Shown here: piece by piece, positions 8,501 through 16,599 of the stretch | Position numbering within the stretch: position 1 is the first letter of the stretch | Layout: every line of letters begins with the position of its first letter | Assembly (NCBI GenBank): GCA_934454635.1 | Contig: CAKSFR010000011.1 | Location: 39,682 to 103,681, forward strand | Length of the DNA: 64,000 nt | DNA from: an uncultured Ruminiclostridium sp. | GTDB taxonomy: Bacteria > Bacillota > Clostridia > Oscillospirales > Ruminococcaceae | Reading direction: 5' to 3' | The notes under the pieces: generated by a model | Database searches by the model: none | Told to the model about the DNA's origin: nothing | What the model saw: only the letters and a program-made list of their open reading frames with translations | Program-made: the position numbers and the translations under genes

Positions 8501-11500
8501 CGGCGGCAACTTTGCTATAAGCAATTACAAGCTCGGGAGTGAATCTGCGGGCGGCGGCGCAGGCATCGGCGGCGGCAGCGGCGCAAGCGGTTCAGACATC
8601 ACCATAAACGGCGGTATAATTTACACTCAAGTCTTAGGAGGCGGCGGAGCAGGTATCGGCGGCGGTAACGGCGGCAGCTGCAACAACATCAACATAAACA
8701 ACGCCGCTGTAATCTCCACCGCTTCGGGCGGCGGAGCAGGTATCGGCGGCGGCAGAGGCGGAAACTGCTCAAATATCACCATAAATGACAGCGAACTTGT
8801 ATTAAGAGTTTCTTGGTTCAATGACAGCAAGTATAGAATGGAGGATTGCGGAATCTCGCTCGGCGGCGGTTACGGCGGAAGCGCTAAGAATATATCTATA
8901 TCGGATTCACTGGTCGATATATATTGTCAAGGCAATTCATGCTTCGGCGAAAACGAAGATCTCAGAATAATAGGCGGTTCTGTAAAAGTTGAGGTCGAAG
9001 AAGGCGAACTTATGGGCTGTACTCCTACAAATGACGGCAAAACGCCCGTTTACCTCTTAACTATCCCTAACCCAAAGAGCCAAAAAGTATATATCGACGG
9101 AAAGGAATATCACCCGGTAAATTCTATTTCAACAACTCTTGACAGCGATGATACAAATCTTTACGCTTTTCTTACGGGTAAGGACCATACCGTAACAGTC
9201 GGCGCAAGCGTAACGGATTATGTATTTGACGAACTTACTTTGACATGGACAGCCGCCCTGAACTGGACTGCTCCCGAGGCTGCCACAGATCTCGTTTACA
9301 GCGGAAATGAGCAGGAGCTTATTACGGCAGGAGCATCGGACAGCTGCACATTTGAGTATGCTCTGGACAGCGAAGAATTTGGTACGGCAATTCCCGCCGC
9401 TGTGAACGCGGGCGTCTATACCGTGCGTTACAGAGTTATCGACGGCGGAAATAACGTGATTGCCGGTCCAAACAGCATTGAAGCCTGCATTGCACGAAAG
9501 CCTGTAGCCGTGACTGCGGACAGCAAAAGCAAGACTTACGGCGCAAGCGACCCGACGCTTACATACTCAGCAATCGGTCTTGCCGATAATGACGCTCTTA
9601 TCGGCGAGCTTTCCCGTGAAACAGGCGAAGATGTCGGCGAGTATGCCATTACGCAAGGCTCTCTCACAAATGAAAGCAACCCCAACTATGACATATCGTT
9701 CACGCGGAACACATTCACCATAAGCAAAGCGACTCCCGAAGTAACCGCGCCTACGGCAAATAAAAACCTCGTTTATACGGGAGCGGAGCAGCCGCTCATC
9801 ACCGCGGGCAGCACCGATTTCGGCACGCTGCTTTACAGCCTTGACGGCATAAGTTATTCGGATAATATTCCTGCCGCAAAGAACGCAGGCGATTACACCG
9901 TGTACTATAAGGTCGAGGGCGATGGCAACGTCGAGAATGTTCCGGCTGAGAGCGTTGCTGTTTCTATCGATAAGGCGGAGGTCACCGTAACGGCTGACAG
10001 CTACTCGATTAAGGTCGGAAATCCGCTGCCGACAGTTCTTGAATACACAGCTTCGGGCTTAATGGGAACAGACGCGATAGATAATATCGGCGCAGATATC
10101 GATATCGGATACTCGGATAATATTATCCCGTCCGCAGTAGACAATTACACAATAGTTGTCAGCGGCGCGGCAGAAACGGAAAACTACAGGCTGACCTATG
10201 TAAACGGCAGTCTGACCATCACCGAAAAGGATATTCAGACCATCTTGGCAGAAAATGTAACCTTGATTTACGGTGATTCAGGCAAAATCGAAGCGACGAC
10301 AAACGGCGACGGAGCTATTTCGTATGCGGTTGCAACAGGCAATGACGTTATCAGCGTTGCCGCGGACGGTACAATCACAGTTCTGAAAGCAGGCACGGCG
10401 ACAGTCACAATTATAGCGGCTGAAACCGCAGATTTCGCCAAAGCAACGACAACGGTCACTGTCACCGTAGCCAAGAAAAAGATCGCCGTTCCTGCGGCAG
10501 ATATTACGGAATACACCTACAACGGCACGGTGCAGACCTACGGAGTTGCTTCTTCCGATTATTATACGGTAACGGGCGGCACGCAGACAAACGCAGGCGA
10601 ATATCCCATTACGATCACTCTGAACGACGAGAATTATGAATGGAACGGCGTTCTCGGCGCATACAAATTCGTAATCAAAAAAGCCCCTGCTGTAATAACC
10701 GCGAAGAGCTGGGCTATAAAGCTGGGCGAGGCGCTTCCGAAGCTTGATTACACCGTAACGGGTCTTGTGAACGGCGAAACGCTGCCCATTACTGTTAATA
10801 TTTTCTGCGCGGCGGACGGAAAAACCACGGGCGCATTTCCGATTATCGTTTCGGGCGCAGCTTCAAGTGATAACTACACATTCAGCTACGCAAACGGCAC
10901 TCTTACCGTAAGCAATAAGGAAAAACAGATAATCACCGCTTCTGACATAACCTTAACTTACGGAGAAACAGGCAAAATCACGGCGTCATCAAACGGCGGC
11001 GGAGCAATTTCCTACGCGGCGGCAGGCAGTGATGTTATCACGGTAGCTGCCGACGGAACAATAACTGCGCTAAAGGCGGGCACTGCTACCGTCACAATCA
11101 CAGCCGCTGAAACCGCAGACTACGCAAAGGGTGTAGCGACGGTTACTGTAACCGTAAATAAGGCTGCCGTTATAATTAAGGCTAAAGATTACATCATAAA
11201 GCAGGGCGAACCTCTTCCGAAATTTGATTATACGGTAACAGGTCTTGCAAACGGTGATATACTCGAATTTGCCCCCGTTCTCTCCTGCTCGGCAGCAAAT
11301 ACAAACACGGCGGGCGCTTATAATATAACGGTCGATATTGCAGTTTCCGAGGACGAGCGATATTCTTACACAGCGCAGAGCGGTACTCTTATCATAGAAA
11401 AAAGAGCTGTTCCTTCGGGACCTGTCAGACCCGACACTTCCAATCCCACCGAAGCGTCGGCCGAACCCTCTATCGGCGGTTTTGAAAAGAGCTGGAACGA

Positions 11501-12134
11501 GATTGCCGCCGAGCTTGCTAAGTTCACAGACGGCTCGGAGGAAACAATCCGGCTTAACGGCAACACTTTAATCCCCGCTGATGTGATCAAGGCGATTGCA
11601 GACAAAAACACTAAGGTCACATTCGTTATTGACAACACCTATTCATGGATCGTTGACGGCGTGAAGATTACTTCTCCCGCAGCAGCCAACCTCGCGATCA
11701 TCAAGACAACAGGCGCAAAGCACGGAGGTCTGCGTGGCAGCGAGGGTACGCAGTTCAAAATTAACAATACCGGACTTCCCACGGCTCTTGAAATTTCTTT
11801 CAATGCGGTTCACGCAGGCAAGTTTGCAAATCTTTACAGAATTGAGAACGGCAAGTCGGTGTTCGTGACCTGCGCGAAGCTTGATGCAGACGGAAAGGCG
11901 CTTCTTCCCGAAGTCACCGAAAAAGGCGACTATGTCGCAATGCTCTCCGAGTTCAGCGACAGACTCGGCGACATGAACAACGACGGCGTTCTGAACGCAC
12001 TCGACGCAAGCGCAATTCTCAAAAATATCGTTGGACTTGAAAACGGCGCAAACCCGCTTATGGCGGACTTTAACGGCGACGGAAAGGTCAACGCCAAGGA
12101 CGCTTCAATGATTCTGAAGAAAATGGTTGAGTGA
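5547..12134 (+). CDS. Giant secreted dockerin protein with glycine-rich repeats and MBG/Ig-like domains
   Basis: A 2195-residue protein. A signal peptide spans residues ~1-31 (basic start, long Ala/Val/Ile core). Three related modules follow (about 40-270, 350-800, 820-1185), each with a VPAGETADITLNGV-like entry and then runs of GGAGIGGG; I count 16 such turns, typical of secreted repeat proteins annotated as carbohydrate-binding-domain proteins and plausibly a beta-solenoid. From ~1235 to ~1970 come MBG-type and Ig-like repeats (VTADSKSKTYGASDPTLTYS; ISVAADGTITVLKAGTATVTI). The C terminus (~2140-2195) is a type I dockerin: DMNNDGVLNALDASAIL and DFNGDGKVNAKDASMIL, two calcium-loop repeats. 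It is expected to dock to a cohesin-bearing scaffoldin at the cell surface. No catalytic domain is recognisable, so an adhesive or substrate-binding role is inferred. The GC-rich repeat DNA creates long open shadow frames on the other strand. Confidence 0.85.
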   Translation: MNKLFKKITAAVSTAAAVIITGIGLGTSSGAQDQQTVLDLRGLYRNISISDTSVTVGTDSVSVNPNGYIITTEGEKTDNGIHISVPAGKTLNVTLKNVYMVWNTLDVTDVRGKLILTIEGNNHLYGGWAKNGGELAAIQKNSTDGIVEITGSGYLKAEGGANGGAGIGSGAGEKTGNIIISGGTIDAFGGVNGGAGIGTGRQSSGVNNICENIIITGGSVNAVGGKCQNVDVYGANIGHGVTGDSDSNYKAGESVTPKNEKNEDVYLYGPIASPYYWARIDGVYRQCWAHYYDNVIGRISNAYFYLSGKPHYVNCGTINYITFDSATKTFVEEKSIKQRFMVLPKNDDILIRGEDYTFSPDDKVLTVKTTKPLIISNEYCNMNGYVQDASDRIVVDIPAGETADITLNGVKTAATNGPALEIPNNCNVILRIADDSENNLTGSAGYAGIQKNGSGDGTGLLEIIGDTGTLTAAGGDGGAGIGGGSGSSSSNIKINGVSEITATGGDGAAGIGGGKGGSGSDIEINGTWVTATGNGGGAGIGGGSGGDGSGIFLQKSPTTAYGSGGGAGIGGGNGGSGSDIEMNNNGSITANGGNDGGAGIGGGKDGSGSDIDINGSVVTATGNGGGAGIGGGSGGDGFGIILRESPATVYGSGGGAGIGGGNGGSGSNIELTVNGSVTVNGGNDGGAGIGGGCGGSGSQIRLIGEFILKAIGAGGGAGVGGGKGGASSDIIIKECSLYASSIGAQPTNGSDPVYLLTLENCSPSINIDGADYFKIEGNIYAYLTVGEHTFSHENNTFSRRCVTDSENNLYIIGSAFTIAGNDLVYGEDYTYRASIDNYTEHGVLTISTSKPVKIFNKNGADESTDDLIIIDTSSGAPANVTLAGVNINTAKGTPFLIEGGGDVNLILADNSENSLFFDIRQNIQFDCAGVQKNNASSKLTIACEHSGEEDHVCGRSCGALYTRGHDGGAGIGGSSNIDGSNITINGGNFAISNYKLGSESAGGGAGIGGGSGASGSDITINGGIIYTQVLGGGGAGIGGGNGGSCNNININNAAVISTASGGGAGIGGGRGGNCSNITINDSELVLRVSWFNDSKYRMEDCGISLGGGYGGSAKNISISDSLVDIYCQGNSCFGENEDLRIIGGSVKVEVEEGELMGCTPTNDGKTPVYLLTIPNPKSQKVYIDGKEYHPVNSISTTLDSDDTNLYAFLTGKDHTVTVGASVTDYVFDELTLTWTAALNWTAPEAATDLVYSGNEQELITAGASDSCTFEYALDSEEFGTAIPAAVNAGVYTVRYRVIDGGNNVIAGPNSIEACIARKPVAVTADSKSKTYGASDPTLTYSAIGLADNDALIGELSRETGEDVGEYAITQGSLTNESNPNYDISFTRNTFTISKATPEVTAPTANKNLVYTGAEQPLITAGSTDFGTLLYSLDGISYSDNIPAAKNAGDYTVYYKVEGDGNVENVPAESVAVSIDKAEVTVTADSYSIKVGNPLPTVLEYTASGLMGTDAIDNIGADIDIGYSDNIIPSAVDNYTIVVSGAAETENYRLTYVNGSLTITEKDIQTILAENVTLIYGDSGKIEATTNGDGAISYAVATGNDVISVAADGTITVLKAGTATVTIIAAETADFAKATTTVTVTVAKKKIAVPAADITEYTYNGTVQTYGVASSDYYTVTGGTQTNAGEYPITITLNDENYEWNGVLGAYKFVIKKAPAVITAKSWAIKLGEALPKLDYTVTGLVNGETLPITVNIFCAADGKTTGAFPIIVSGAASSDNYTFSYANGTLTVSNKEKQIITASDITLTYGETGKITASSNGGGAISYAAAGSDVITVAADGTITALKAGTATVTITAAETADYAKGVATVTVTVNKAAVIIKAKDYIIKQGEPLPKFDYTVTGLANGDILEFAPVLSCSAANTNTAGAYNITVDIAVSEDERYSYTAQSGTLIIEKRAVPSGPVRPDTSNPTEASAEPSIGGFEKSWNEIAAELAKFTDGSEETIRLNGNTLIPADVIKAIADKNTKVTFVIDNTYSWIVDGVKITSPAAANLAIIKTTGAKHGGLRGSEGTQFKINNTGLPTALEISFNAVHAGKFANLYRIENGKSVFVTCAKLDADGKALLPEVTEKGDYVAMLSEFSDRLGDMNNDGVLNALDASAILKNIVGLENGANPLMADFNGDGKVNAKDASMILKKMVE
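7083..7616 (+). repeat. Two tandem 267-bp coding repeats
   Basis: The segment beginning GGAAAAGG at 7086 recurs as GGAAAAGA at 7353, exactly 267 bases later. It encodes two 89-residue units of GGxGGSGSDI...GGNDGGAGIG type that differ at about a dozen residues. Smaller GGCGGC-rich units repeat through 6960-7735 and 8440-8790. Confidence 0.8.
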
Positions 12135-12202
12135 GTCTAAAAAAAACAATTATCCTCCCCGAAGCGGACTGAACCGGTAAAAACAGACAAAGACAAAAAG
12201 AC

Positions 12203-12238
12203 CCCTCCTATGGTATAGAAACCATAGGAGGGATTTTT
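12203..12238 (+). terminator. Rho-independent terminator of the dockerin gene
   Basis: The arms CCCTCCTATGGT (12203-12214) and ACCATAGGAGGG (12221-12232) pair perfectly with a 6-base loop and are followed by ATTTTT. Confidence 0.9.
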
Positions 12239-12358
12239 ATGCCAAGACAATATACAAAGTTAAATCGTTTTCAATATTATTATATACAAAATCACGCGAT
12301 ATTTCAAGTATTATTTATTATGCCGTCTCATAAAAATTGTAAAATTTCATAAAAACTC

Positions 12359-12387
12359 TTGATTTTTTGTAAAAAATTGTATATAAT
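12359..12387 (+). promoter_or_regulatory. Sigma-A promoter of the PocR-sensor/alcohol dehydrogenase operon
   Basis: TTGATT, 17 bases, TATAAT, in an AT-rich stretch that is otherwise empty (12239-12358). AAGGAG lies about 11 bases before the ATG at 12425. Confidence 0.65.
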
Positions 12388-12424
12388 GTTATAAAAGCAA
12401 TTTCAAAAAGGAGAATGTTTTAAT

Positions 12425-13441
12425 ATGGATATTGAAAATCTTTCACTTCTTGATGTTATTGATAAACGCACGCTACAGTCACTTCAGGACGCATTTTCTG
12501 CCGCAACGGGAATGGCGGCTCTCGCAACTGACGACACCGGTTCCGTCACCGAGGGCAGCGGTTTTACCGATTTCTGCATGAACCTTACGAGAAAATCCAA
12601 AATCGGGTGCGAAAGGTGCGTTAAATGCGATCTTCAGGGCGGCGCGGACGCAAGCCGCACAGGTCGTCCTTCGGTATATTACTGCCACGGCGGTCTTATG
12701 GACTTCGCAGCCCCGATTATTGTAAACGGAAAGCATATCGGCTCGCTTATCGGCGGACAGGTTTTGCCCGAAGAACCCGACGAAGAAAAATTTCGGCGCA
12801 TTGCAAAAGAAATAAACGTCGACCCCGATGAGTACATAGCCGCGCTGCGAAAAATCAAAATTGTTCCGAAAGAACAGATCGAAGCGGCGGCAAATCTTAT
12901 GTATCAAATGGCAAACGCGCTGTCCGATGTTGGGTATCAGCGTGCGCTCGCCGCAGAAGAAGCGCAGAAAATCGTATTGAGTTCTCAGCGCGTGGGTAAA
13001 CACGTTGAAATGCTTGAAGGAAAAATTTCAAATACAAGCGCCACAATATCTCAGCTTGCCGAGAATTTCAGCGCTATCAAAGATGCGGCGGCAAAATCGG
13101 TTAAGGCAGTTGAAAGCACAAACAGTATCGTAAAAACAATAGAAAATGCGTCAACGCAGCTCACCCTTATAAGCTTTAACGCGTCTATTGAAGCAAAGCG
13201 CGCGGGCGCAGCAGGCGCGGGATTTAATGTCATAGCTCAGGAGGTTCGCGACCTTGCAGGCAAAAATACAATGCAGGCAGACGAAATTGACGAAACTCTT
13301 AACAATATAAGAAAGTCTATGACGGATATAAATGCTCAGATAAAATCTGTTCACAGCGGTATGGAAAAAATGGTAGACGCAATGCATGAATTGTCTGCCC
13401 TTGTCGGAGAAACCACCGCAATTTCAAATTTAGAAGGGTAA
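12425..13441 (+). CDS. Soluble PocR-domain methyl-accepting sensor
   Basis: A 338-residue cytosolic protein; no membrane segment is visible. Residues ~8-165 form a PocR ligand-binding domain with its cysteine cluster (GCERCVKCD near 59-67, YYCHGGLMDFAAPI near 80-93) and the GGQVLPEEP segment. Residues ~190-330 resemble the MCP signalling hairpin; the tip is LISFNASIEAKRAGAAGAGFNVIA followed by EVRDLAGK. The helical bundle is short for an MCP. PocR domains are known to sense 1,2-propanediol and related small molecules. The downstream gene, 45 bases away, is a FucO-like dehydrogenase whose family makes such diols, so ligand and enzyme product may match (inference). It could signal to CheA or act locally. 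Confidence 0.85.
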   Translation: MDIENLSLLDVIDKRTLQSLQDAFSAATGMAALATDDTGSVTEGSGFTDFCMNLTRKSKIGCERCVKCDLQGGADASRTGRPSVYYCHGGLMDFAAPIIVNGKHIGSLIGGQVLPEEPDEEKFRRIAKEINVDPDEYIAALRKIKIVPKEQIEAAANLMYQMANALSDVGYQRALAAEEAQKIVLSSQRVGKHVEMLEGKISNTSATISQLAENFSAIKDAAAKSVKAVESTNSIVKTIENASTQLTLISFNASIEAKRAGAAGAGFNVIAQEVRDLAGKNTMQADEIDETLNNIRKSMTDINAQIKSVHSGMEKMVDAMHELSALVGETTAISNLEG

Positions 13442-13485
13442 TAATGTCCTAAAGGACAAAAAAATACAGAAAGGAATTGAAAATT

Positions 13486-14634
13486 ATGGCAAACCGTTTT
13501 GTACTCAACGAGACATCTTATCACGGAAAGGGAGCGATTTCCGCTGTTGCCGACGAGGCAAAGAACAGAGGCTTTAAAAAAGCTTTTGTATGCTCCGACC
13601 CCGACCTTATCAGGTTCGGAGTTTCAAAAAAGATAACCGACATTCTGGACAACGCAGGTCTTGCTTATGAAATTTATTCAAATATTAAACCGAACCCGAC
13701 TATCGAGAATGTTCAGACAGGCGTTGAAGCGTTCAAAAAGAGCGGTGCGGATTATATAATTGCTATCGGCGGCGGCTCGTCGATGGATACCGCAAAAGCT
13801 ATCGGCATCATCATCAGAAATCCCGAATTTGAGGACGTAAGAAGTCTGGAGGGAGTTGCACCGACAAAGAACCCGAGCGTTCCGATCATCGCTGTCCCCA
13901 CTACTGCGGGTACAGCCGCCGAGGTTACTATCAACTATGTTATCACCGACGTTGAAAAGGACAGAAAAATGGTCTGCGTTGACCCGCACGACATTCCCGT
14001 TGTTGCTGTCGTTGACCCTGACATGATGAGCACTATGCCCAAGGGACTTACCGCGGCGACAGGCATGGACGCGCTTACCCACGCAATAGAGGGCTATATC
14101 ACAAAGGCGGCGTGGACTCTCTCCGATATGTTCCACCTCAAGGCTATTGAGATTATTTCCGCTTCGCTCCGCGGCGCTGTAGCGAATACTCCCGAGGGGC
14201 GTGAGGGCATGGCTCTCGGTCAGTATGTTGCAGGCATGGGATTCTCAAATGTCGGACTTGGCATAGTTCATTCCATGGCTCACCCGCTCGGAGCGCTGTA
14301 TGACACCCCTCACGGTGTTGCAAACGCTATAATTCTTCCTACGGTAATGGAATATAATGCGCCCTGCACGGGTGAAAAATACCGTGACATTGCAAAAGCA
14401 ATGGGCGTAGAGGGAACGGAAAACATGACTCAGGAAGAATACAGAAAGGCTGCCGTAGAAGCGGTAAGACAGCTTTCAAAGGACGTCGGCATTCCCGAAA
14501 ATCTGAAAGATATAGTAAAGCCCGAGGATATTGATTTTCTTTCTAAGTCCGCTTATGATGACGCTTGCCGTCCGGGAAATCCCAGAGATACGTCGGTCGA
14601 AGAAATTGCCGAGCTTTACAGAAGTCTGATCTGA
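13486..14634 (+). CDS. Iron-containing alcohol dehydrogenase, FucO/lactaldehyde reductase-like
   Basis: A 382-residue group III alcohol dehydrogenase. The N-terminal Rossmann part has the GGGSSMDTAK dinucleotide motif (about residue 97) and TTAGTAAEVT. The metal ligands are in GMDALTHAIEGY (D and H) and in HSMAHPLGALYDTPHG (two His). Family members reduce lactaldehyde to 1,2-propanediol or oxidise 1,3-propanediol or alcohols with NAD. The start at 13486 (MANRFVL) follows AAGGA by 10 bases. It is co-transcribed with the PocR sensor and ends at a hairpin terminator. Exact substrate cannot be fixed from sequence. Confidence 0.9.
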   Translation: MANRFVLNETSYHGKGAISAVADEAKNRGFKKAFVCSDPDLIRFGVSKKITDILDNAGLAYEIYSNIKPNPTIENVQTGVEAFKKSGADYIIAIGGGSSMDTAKAIGIIIRNPEFEDVRSLEGVAPTKNPSVPIIAVPTTAGTAAEVTINYVITDVEKDRKMVCVDPHDIPVVAVVDPDMMSTMPKGLTAATGMDALTHAIEGYITKAAWTLSDMFHLKAIEIISASLRGAVANTPEGREGMALGQYVAGMGFSNVGLGIVHSMAHPLGALYDTPHGVANAIILPTVMEYNAPCTGEKYRDIAKAMGVEGTENMTQEEYRKAAVEAVRQLSKDVGIPENLKDIVKPEDIDFLSKSAYDDACRPGNPRDTSVEEIAELYRSLI

Positions 14635-14647
14635 TAAACACATTTTT

Positions 14648-14675
14648 CGCCGCTCTGATAAAGGGCGGCGATTTT
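14648..14675 (+). terminator. Rho-independent terminator after the alcohol dehydrogenase
   Basis: CGCCGCTC (14648-14655) pairs with GGGCGGCG (14663-14670) and is followed by ATTTTC. Confidence 0.75.
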
Positions 14676-14741
14676 CATTCTTAAATGAAATATTAAGCAT
14701 AATCGGCGGCAGTCATGCTTTGCCGCGAAACATAAAAAAGA

Positions 14742-14770
14742 TTGAAAAAAACGCAAACATATGATATAAT
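14742..14770 (+). promoter_or_regulatory. Sigma-A promoter of the ATC-hydrolase-family gene
   Basis: TTGAAA, 17 bases, TATAAT. The predicted transcription start (~14777) leaves no room for a ribosome site before the ATG at 14780, which supports the start at 14822. The leader carries AGTTAGCCTGCCTAAA (14785-14800), similar to a site at 29609-29626. Confidence 0.7.
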
Positions 14771-14821
14771 GAATCGCGGATGGCAGTTAGCCTGCCTAAA
14801 TTATTAGTAGGGCGTTTAACT

Positions 14822-15412
14822 ATGTACATAAAACAGCAAAAGCAGATAAAATCATTTTTGTCCGAATCATTCGGAGCAGACAAAGGCGGCGAATTGTTTG
14901 AAAAGCAGGAGAAAATACTTGACGCACTTATCAAAAATACGAAAAACAAGACAAAAAATCAAATGAAAATGCTCACTCAAACGATTCTCCCCCGCATAGC
15001 GCTTTATAAGGCGCTGCCAAAGAACGATTTGTCAGAAGAGGACGTATATAAGTATATGCGAAAATATATGCTTGATAAGGTCGCTGCAAAAAAGCATTCT
15101 TCTACGGCGAAAATGGAGTTAGTGCCGGGTTTTTACTCAATTTACAGCAATACATTTCTTAAAATTATGCGCACGACCGACTTACAGGAAAGTGTGCAAA
15201 GTCACGGCAAAGATTACTTTGACGTTACCATAAAAAAATGCCTTTGGCACACGGCTTGCGTCGAAAACGAGTGTGCGGAGCTGTGCCGCCTGTTTTGTGA
15301 CGTGGACGATGTGACATACGGCGGGCTGAAAAAAATAAGCTTCTCACGAACCAAAACCTTAGGTTACGGCGGGGATTGCTGTGATTTTCATTTTTTTAAA
15401 ATTAAATCCTAA
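14822..15412 (+). CDS. L-2-amino-thiazoline-4-carboxylic acid hydrolase family protein
   Basis: A 196-residue protein. The C-terminal half has the family's cysteine-rich signature: CLWHTACVENECAELCRLFCDVDD (read in two parts) followed by LGYGGDCCDFHF near the C terminus. The named activity opens a thiazoline ring on the way to cysteine, but most members are uncharacterised. It has its own promoter and stands alone. The start at 14822 (MYIKQQK) with AGTAGGG upstream is preferred over the 14780 ATG. Confidence 0.75.
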   Translation: MYIKQQKQIKSFLSESFGADKGGELFEKQEKILDALIKNTKNKTKNQMKMLTQTILPRIALYKALPKNDLSEEDVYKYMRKYMLDKVAAKKHSSTAKMELVPGFYSIYSNTFLKIMRTTDLQESVQSHGKDYFDVTIKKCLWHTACVENECAELCRLFCDVDDVTYGGLKKISFSRTKTLGYGGDCCDFHFFKIKS

Positions 15413-15586
15413 TCAATTTTGGAAAAACTATCAGGATTCGCAAAACAGAAAATTATTATGACAAGAGAAATGTATAGGACGTGAACAGCGCTGCCGATAT
15501 ATGGTTAGATACAAACCTAACGACGCATAATTTTATTTCCGCCGAATTGCTTTTGCGCTTATAATAACAATATTGGCAGCACTGCT
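15413..15586. other. Intergenic region with an inverted repeat, no gene seen
   Basis: It contains GCTGCCGATAT (15491-15501) and ATATTGGCAGC (15570-15580), which pair at 10 of 11 positions. Between them lies GTTAG-n8-CTAAC (15514-15531). No ribosome site or convincing frame was found. Confidence 0.4.
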
Positions 15587-15898
15587 TTAGCTTATTTTTC
15601 TATTTTGATCATACTCAAAACTAGCAGCCAAATAAACCACTTTTCCGTCATTCTGTATAATATCTAATGTGACATAGCCGTCATTATTGCGATAGCAGCC
15701 AAATGAAAACCATTGTTTATTTCCTGTTAATTGAATGGGAGTCCCAAGCAACGCCATAATATCATTTGCGTCACTTCCTACCTTAAGCCCGGAAATGAAA
15801 GAATTATCCCTGTATTCCTCATCAGTAGAATCAGAGCTAAATAATATAGCATTAAATTGTTTATTTTTTGTATCATTAATACTGTTTCTGTATTTTAT
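15587..15898 (-). pseudogene. Truncated C-terminal half of an array lipoprotein
   Basis: The minus-strand frame is open from about 15898 to a TAA at 15587-15589 and encodes roughly 100 residues. They align to the C-terminal half of the neighbouring lipoproteins: SINDTKNKQFNAILF and DSTDEEY, then ISGLKVGSDANDIMALLGTP. The signal peptide and N-terminal half are missing, and the fragment begins right at the stop of the next paralogue. It is a remnant of a seventh array member, or an unused 3' cassette for conversion into its neighbours. Confidence 0.75.
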
Positions 15899-16585
15899 TT
15901 AACTTTCCTCTAATTCTTTTAAAGTTATTGAAAAAAGTATGGCTTTGTCATCTTTAAGATAAAACACTATTGTTTCCCCCGGGAATTTATATGAATTAAT
16001 ATGGGAAATATCGGATTTTGTATAAATAAGATATGATTCTGTGGCTACAGAAGGATTTCCCAAAGCATTTATTATATCGCTTCGGCTTGAATTAAGACCA
16101 CACTCGGATATTAAAACATTTTCAAAAAAATCGTCTGAAGTCGCAGAAAAATCAAACTGAATTTTATTATATATCTTTCCCTCAGCATCTTCAATATCAT
16201 CGCAATCATCAAGATAAACCCACGCTAACGGCTTGTCATTACAAAGCAGTCTAAGACAAGTTGTTCGAGTTTTGCTATCATAAAATGCGCCATCGTTTGA
16301 ATAACCGAAACACTCGCCTAATTTGTCAATTGAAAGCGGTATTTCAAACGTCTGTCCATTAATAGTCAATTCTGAAATTGCTTTTTCCGCAGTCCAAAAT
16401 GTAGGATTTTTGTAATAAACAATCCCATCCTCATTAACATAATCCACCTCGGGTTCGGCAATTTCCGAAATCACCGAAGTTGTACTTTCCGAGATTGTTT
16501 CCTCCGCTGTATTTCCGTTGCACCCTGCGGCTATGCATACCGCCGCGAAAAGTGAAACGGCTTTTAAAATGTGTTTTTTCATCAT
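15899..16585 (-). CDS. Array lipoprotein 1
   Basis: A 228-residue predicted lipoprotein of unknown function. The signal peptide ends in the lipobox AAGC (residues ~19-22). A Thr/Ser-rich linker follows, then the shared module YYKNPTFWTAEKAISELTING and a second module carrying LNSSRSDIINALGNPS. The G..lgssr.dii.alG.P pattern recalls the SmpA/BLIP-like fold, where two-layer domains bind other proteins; that is a resemblance only. AAGGA precedes the start. It is the last intact gene of a same-strand tandem array with 14-90 base gaps. Confidence 0.75.
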   Translation of the reverse strand: MMKKHILKAVSLFAAVCIAAGCNGNTAEETISESTTSVISEIAEPEVDYVNEDGIVYYKNPTFWTAEKAISELTINGQTFEIPLSIDKLGECFGYSNDGAFYDSKTRTTCLRLLCNDKPLAWVYLDDCDDIEDAEGKIYNKIQFDFSATSDDFFENVLISECGLNSSRSDIINALGNPSVATESYLIYTKSDISHINSYKFPGETIVFYLKDDKAILFSITLKELEES

Positions 16586-16599
16586 TGCACATCCTTTCT

